From positions 186,001-250,000 of the forward strand of contig NZ_JAWMTI010000003.1 of NCBI RefSeq assembly GCF_036959255.1: 64,000 bases of DNA, read 5' to 3'. Origin of the DNA: Olivibacter sp036959255 (lineage in GTDB: Bacteria; Bacteroidota; Bacteroidia; Sphingobacteriales; Sphingobacteriaceae). Positions 63,309 to 64,000 of this stretch are shown piece after piece; position 1 is the stretch's first letter; each line of letters starts with the position of its first letter. A program made the translations under genes and the position numbers. Below the pieces are notes generated by a model. That model had not been told where the DNA came from and made no database searches. It worked only from the letters and a program-made list of their open reading frames with translations.

Positions 63309-64000
63309 ATGAGTGAATTATTGCAAATAGAATTTATTGACGACAACTTCACCGTAGAAAAAAGTGAGGAATACCAATTATTAGTAAGACAGGGCGAACA
63401 TCGATCACAAATGGCCATTTTAAGTAAAAAGAACCGTTTGTTATTATCCCTCTCCTGGCAAAGGGATCTGAAAGAAGAACGTGTTGATCAATTGCTGCAA
63501 TTAACCTATGAGTCTAAAATTCTATCTTTAGAAACGAATCACAAGTTACTTGTACCAAACGAATTACACAATCCATCTCAAGAAATATATTACCTAAATG
63601 CTCTTTCGCTAGAAAAAGAGAATCATTTACTATTAAGCGACTATATTAAATCATTCGATGCCCAATGCATTTATGGTGTATCAAAAGAAGATCGAAACCA
63701 ACTACTTTCAGATTTTCCGGATTTTACAATCAAATCAAGCAGTACAGCAATATTATGTGCACTTGCATCCTTTACTTCGATGCATAAAAAATACCTGTCC
63801 ATCAACATAGAGGACGACAGCACCGATTTTTCGTACGTTTTAAACGAAAAATTGATATATCATCATACCCAACCAAGCCAACATACAGACGAACTTAACT
63901 ATTTTCTGCTGGCTATTGCACAGGAATACGAAATAGATCTTTCTTCTATTTCTATACTTGTTTCTGGTCAAATAGAGCTTGATGATCCGAATTATCAACG
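63309..64000 (+). CDS. DUF3822 family protein (N-terminal part, runs off the window)
   Basis: The frame is open from the ATG at 63309 to the window end, 230 codons seen. The opening MSELLQIEFIDDNFTVEKSE, the LLVRQGEHRSQMAIL segment and the long beta/alpha alternation with KKYLSINIEDDSTDFSYV match DUF3822, a Bacteroidota-specific family with a distant actin-like fold that often precedes rsmD and coaD. Its function is unknown. The promoter lies immediately upstream. The C-terminus is outside the window. Confidence 0.85.
   Translation, partial: MSELLQIEFIDDNFTVEKSEEYQLLVRQGEHRSQMAILSKKNRLLLSLSWQRDLKEERVDQLLQLTYESKILSLETNHKLLVPNELHNPSQEIYYLNALSLEKENHLLLSDYIKSFDAQCIYGVSKEDRNQLLSDFPDFTIKSSSTAILCALASFTSMHKKYLSINIEDDSTDFSYVLNEKLIYHHTQPSQHTDELNYFLLAIAQEYEIDLSSISILVSGQIELDDPNYQ

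Noticed and set aside
1..64000. CRISPR arrays, prophage, insertion sequences or toxin-antitoxin pairs
   Set aside because: No regularly spaced repeats, transposase, integrase or phage genes were seen; the HEPN-like segment is fused to a reductase and has no nucleotidyltransferase partner.

Overview
The window is chromosomal DNA of a member of the Bacteroidota, most likely family Sphingobacteriaceae (a Pedobacter/Sphingobacterium/Olivibacter-like organism; the genus cannot be fixed from this sequence). The evidence is a SusC/SusD pair, a TamL-type Omp85 lipoprotein, WbqC, DUF3822, DUF4142 and DUF4168 proteins, AT-rich spacers, and several promoters of the Bacteroidota form TTTG-N19/20-TAnnTTTG. 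I see no insertion sequences, prophage or CRISPR array. The content is mostly core metabolism with one accessory carbohydrate locus at the left edge.

Layout. 1-9025: a carbohydrate-uptake locus on the minus strand (partial susD, susC, a PhyH-type dioxygenase, a TIM-barrel sugar isomerase/epimerase, a secreted (alpha/alpha)6 glycosidase), with an AraC-type regulator on the plus strand in its middle. 9308-12430: DUF4168 protein, a stand-alone receiver-domain protein, DNA polymerase IV and a small outer-membrane barrel. 12512-19868: a minus-strand assimilatory sulfate operon running from a HEPN-tailed siroheme reductase through uroporphyrinogen-III methyltransferase, a siroheme-synthase/TauE fusion and cysH to cysD and cysN. 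20318-25033: a membrane protein of unknown function, tamL, two SPOUT RNA methyltransferases, tRNA-Cys and a 59-residue basic protein. 25068-31069: gltB-gltD (glutamate synthase). 31332-33292: SRP RNA, transaldolase-like aldolase and YpdA. 33345-36139: nuoA-nuoB followed by purK-purE. 36279-41287: a short-chain dehydrogenase, mnmA, topA and a conserved hypothetical.

41348-43870: lysC-lysA, the first and last steps of lysine synthesis. 44161-47112: ppk1-ppx for polyphosphate. 47199-52583: a lysine/alanine-rich histone-H1-like protein, a Gfo/Idh/MocA oxidoreductase, a DUF4142 lipoprotein and PEP carboxylase. 52982-59053: a FUSC membrane protein, WbqC, a lysophospholipid-type acyltransferase overlapping a family 2 glycosyltransferase, a secreted protein with an internal duplication, and aroQ. 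59305-64000: a membrane-anchored FMN glutamate-synthase-like protein, murI, a RecD-like helicase and the start of a DUF3822 protein that has a canonical promoter only a few bases from its start codon.

The most distinctive points are the sulfate operon, with its two unusual fusion proteins, and the nuoA-nuoB pair, which is not followed by the rest of complex I. I did not find a clearly new biological system; the findings are graded accordingly.
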